In this document: positions 13,200 through 14,869 of the stretch, piece by piece | Numbering within the stretch: position 1 is the stretch's first letter | Layout: each line of letters opens with the position of its first letter | From: Patescibacteria group bacterium | GTDB taxonomy: Bacteria; Patescibacteriota; Minisyncoccia; Phycocordibacterales; PALSA-1337 | Assembly: GCA_023487965.1 (NCBI GenBank) | Contig: JAMDBV010000042.1 | Coordinates: forward strand, 1-14,869 | DNA: 14,869 nucleotides | Direction of reading: 5' to 3' | Program-made: the position numbers and the translations under genes | Notes under the pieces: generated by a model | Databases searched by the model: none | Seen by the model: the letters and a program-made list of their open reading frames with translations, nothing else | What the model was told of the DNA's origin: nothing

Positions 13200-14051
13200 T
13201 TACGCCGATGACTTCTTCTTGCCAACTTGTCTTCTCGAAACGATAAATACGTTTGAATATTTCTTCGGAGTGCGGGTCTTCTGACCTTTGCCGGCCGGCT
13301 TGCCCCACATTGTCTTCAACCTTCGCAAACCACGACCGGAACGCTGCTCGCCGCCACCGTACGGATGATCTACCGGGTTCATGACAGAACCGCGAACAGT
13401 CGGGCGGATACCGAGCCATCGTGAGCGACCGGCTTTGCCGATATGAACGAGGCGATTCTCTTCGTTGGAAACCGCGCCGATACTGGCCCATGCGTCTTCG
13501 TGAACCTTTCGTACTTCAGACGAAGGCATCTTGATATGAGAATATCCGGCATCATTGGCGATCACTTGAGCAAACGAGCCGGCAGAACGTACAAGCTTGG
13601 CGCCACTGCCCGGCTTGATCTCGATATTGTACACAAAGGTACCTACCGGAATATTTTTGAGCGGCAAACGATTGCCCGTCTCGATACCGGCTTTTTCTGA
13701 GACCCTGAATATCTGACCGGCTTTCAGCGTCTTTGGCAAGAGAACATACCTCTTCTCACCATCAGCGTAAGATACGAGACCGATATAACCTGTTCTAAAC
13801 GGATCATATTCTACAGTCAATACTTTGGCTGGAATATCGTGCTTATCATACAGAAAATCGATGTGGCGATATAATTTCTTGTGGCCGGCGCCCTTGTGGC
13901 GAACAGTGATCCTACCATGACTGTTGCGACCGACGTCTCTCTTGAATCCGGAAACAAGCGGCTTGTGAGGAGTCGAGGTCGTCAAATATTGCTTGAACGG
14001 CAAAACCGTCATATGTCTCCTCGATGCTGTTGTGGGTCGGTATGATTTCAT
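13200..14051 (-). CDS. rplB: Large-subunit ribosomal protein uL2 (L2), last gene before the operon break
   Basis: uL2 is a core 23S rRNA binder next to the peptidyl transferase centre. The 283-residue protein is full length and intact. Landmarks are GRNSHGRITVRHKGAGHKKLYRHIDF (41-66), the PGSGAKLVRSAGSFAQV block (147-163), KMPSSEVRKV (174-183) and the C-terminal GIRPTVRGSVMNPVDHPYGGGE (214-235). His229, reported as important for activity in E. coli, is kept at the same number, but the second His of the usual HPHGGG is Tyr231. It starts three bases after rplW. Downstream, where rpsS should follow within a few bases, there is a 315-base non-coding stretch and then the cassette. Confidence 0.98.
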   Translation of the reverse strand: MKSYRPTTASRRHMTVLPFKQYLTTSTPHKPLVSGFKRDVGRNSHGRITVRHKGAGHKKLYRHIDFLYDKHDIPAKVLTVEYDPFRTGYIGLVSYADGEKRYVLLPKTLKAGQIFRVSEKAGIETGNRLPLKNIPVGTFVYNIEIKPGSGAKLVRSAGSFAQVIANDAGYSHIKMPSSEVRKVHEDAWASIGAVSNEENRLVHIGKAGRSRWLGIRPTVRGSVMNPVDHPYGGGEQRSGRGLRRLKTMWGKPAGKGQKTRTPKKYSNVFIVSRRQVGKKKSSA

Positions 14052-14054
14052 GTT

Positions 14055-14501
14055 TTATACAAAATCTATCTTATCGCCTTTCTTCAGGGTCACTACCGCT
14101 TTCCTCATACCGGAAACTCTTCCGGCTTTGCCGCGGACGAATACCCTCTTGGCCGGCACATTGATAATGGAAACTCTCATTGGTTTTACCTTGTAAATGG
14201 CATTGATAGCTTTGGCGATCGTGTCTTTGTTCGCACTTCTGGCTACCTCGAAAGTGTATGAACCATTCTGGCTCAGAATGCCAGACTTTTCGGTTATGTG
14301 TGGTCGTATAACAACGCTCGCAGTCATCGATGATGCCACTTCGACAGCGACTACCGGAGTCTTTGTCTCAGTCTTCGTTACAACACTTTTCTTGACCGGC
14401 TTTGATCGCGTCTTTGTCGTTTTACCAGACGCACCGACGGCCTTTTCTTGCGAAAAGTCCTTGTCGTATTTCTTATGTGTTCTAAATCCGAAGAGAGGCA
14501 T
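14055..14501 (-). CDS. rplW: Large-subunit ribosomal protein uL23 (L23) with basic N-terminal extension
   Basis: uL23 sits at the tunnel exit and docks trigger factor and SRP. The conserved core is residues 63-148: VVIRPHITEKSGILSQNGSYTFEVARSANKDTIAKAI, then the YKVKPMRVSIINVPAKRVFVRGK strand-loop and AVVTLKKGDKIDFV. In front is an extension of about 60 residues rich in Lys, Thr and Val (KTTKTRSKPVKKSVVTK), probably disordered. A start near Met60 is conceivable, but the ATG at 14501 lies 13 bases after the rplD stop, as operon spacing predicts, and the extension has ordinary codons, so I keep it. The rplB start follows after three bases. Confidence 0.95.
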   Translation of the reverse strand: MPLFGFRTHKKYDKDFSQEKAVGASGKTTKTRSKPVKKSVVTKTETKTPVVAVEVASSMTASVVIRPHITEKSGILSQNGSYTFEVARSANKDTIAKAINAIYKVKPMRVSIINVPAKRVFVRGKAGRVSGMRKAVVTLKKGDKIDFV

Positions 14502-14514
14502 GATATTTTATATA

Positions 14515-14869
14515 TTAAGATTGATTGGCCTTGGCCTTTGACTCGAATGTCTTGAATGAATTTTCCGGATCGACAATGATGAGGCATTTGTGACTCAAAA
14601 TTGATACCGGATTGATATTGCGAAATTCCTCGATTGCAATATTGCCAAAATTGTTGAAACTTTTTTCGATTGTTGTGTCCTTGTTCGGAGTCGCAATGAT
14701 TGCGGCGTTCTTTCTCGAAGAGAGCTTCTCAAAACCGCTAACCTTCGACAGAGAATCTACAACAATCTTCGCATCCTTGGCCTTGGGAGCCGGGAATTTG
14801 ATCGTATCCAAAAACATGATCTCGCCGTCCATGAAGTTGTTCGTCTCATGAATTCCAATGCGCGCCCAA
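14515..14869 (-). CDS. rplD: Large-subunit ribosomal protein uL4 (L4), C-terminal part, runs off the right edge
   Basis: uL4 lines the exit tunnel with L22 and, in E. coli, represses its own operon. The sequence from DGEIMFLDTIKFPAPKAKDAKIVVDSL to SFNNFGNIAIEEFRNINPVSILSHKCLIIVDPE matches the C-terminal half of L4 (the NP-hinge and final helix), and it precedes rplW as in the standard operon. The frame stays open to the edge. The dozen codons nearest the edge (14833-14869) do not look like the Ala/Leu-rich helix expected there, so the last bases may be unreliable, as at the left edge. The internal ATG at 14832 is not the true start. Confidence 0.85.
   Translation of the reverse strand, partial: WARIGIHETNNFMDGEIMFLDTIKFPAPKAKDAKIVVDSLSKVSGFEKLSSRKNAAIIATPNKDTTIEKSFNNFGNIAIEEFRNINPVSILSHKCLIIVDPENSFKTFESKAKANQS

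Noticed and set aside
1..14869. Recoded UGA (code 25), known in some Patescibacteria groups.
   Set aside because: UGA serves as the stop of rpsC, the mannosidase and the permease exactly where family lengths predict, and Trp is encoded by TGG.
14833..14869. Possible frameshift or fold-back at the right edge, because the last dozen codons of rplD look atypical.
   Set aside because: No inverted or direct copy of this stretch was found in the window, and 37 bases are too few to judge.

Overview
The window looks like a contig from a Candidate Phyla Radiation bacterium (Patescibacteria, probably Parcubacteria-like). The reasons are: a compact ribosomal-protein operon with short or absent intergenic gaps, start codons preceded by AT-rich tracts instead of Shine-Dalgarno sequences, a secreted protein of the type common in this group (signal peptide, one Cys-flanked peptidoglycan-binding domain, then a chain of Ig-like modules), and an orphan histidine kinase with a minimal sensor. 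UGA is used as a stop, so code 11 fits and code 25 does not. The lineage call rests on gene style only; there is no 16S rRNA here.

Layout. Both ends of the window belong to one S10-type ribosomal operon on the minus strand. On the right are rplD (partial), rplW and rplB (14869 to 13200). On the left are rpsS, rplV, rpsC, rplP, rpmC, rpsQ and rplN (2622 to 1, the last one partial). Normally rpsS directly follows rplB. Here 10,577 bp of unrelated DNA (2623-13199) separate them.

The interposed block holds, on the minus strand, a 1,419-residue secreted modular surface protein with its own terminator, then a four-gene run: a MacA/HlyD-like membrane-fusion protein, a GH125 alpha-mannosidase, a MacB-type ABC ATPase and a MacB/FtsX-type permease. 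The last three genes overlap by 1-4 bases. On the plus strand, convergent to this run, is an orphan membrane histidine kinase. No transposase, integrase or tRNA is visible.

The split operon appears to be functional. A good promoter (TTGACT-N17-TAGTAT) sits immediately upstream of rpsS, and a second one (TTGACA-N16-TAGTAT) lies in the rpmC-rpsQ gap. The working idea for the cassette is a cell-envelope module: a surface protein, an export machine whose operon includes a mannosidase, and a sensor kinase. How these cooperate is inference. Other structures of note are two copies of a 19-bp palindrome at cassette gene boundaries, a hairpin-forming repeat that overlaps the 3' end of rpsC, and a 23-bp inverted copy of rpsQ sequence at the extreme left edge that is probably an assembly or amplification artefact.
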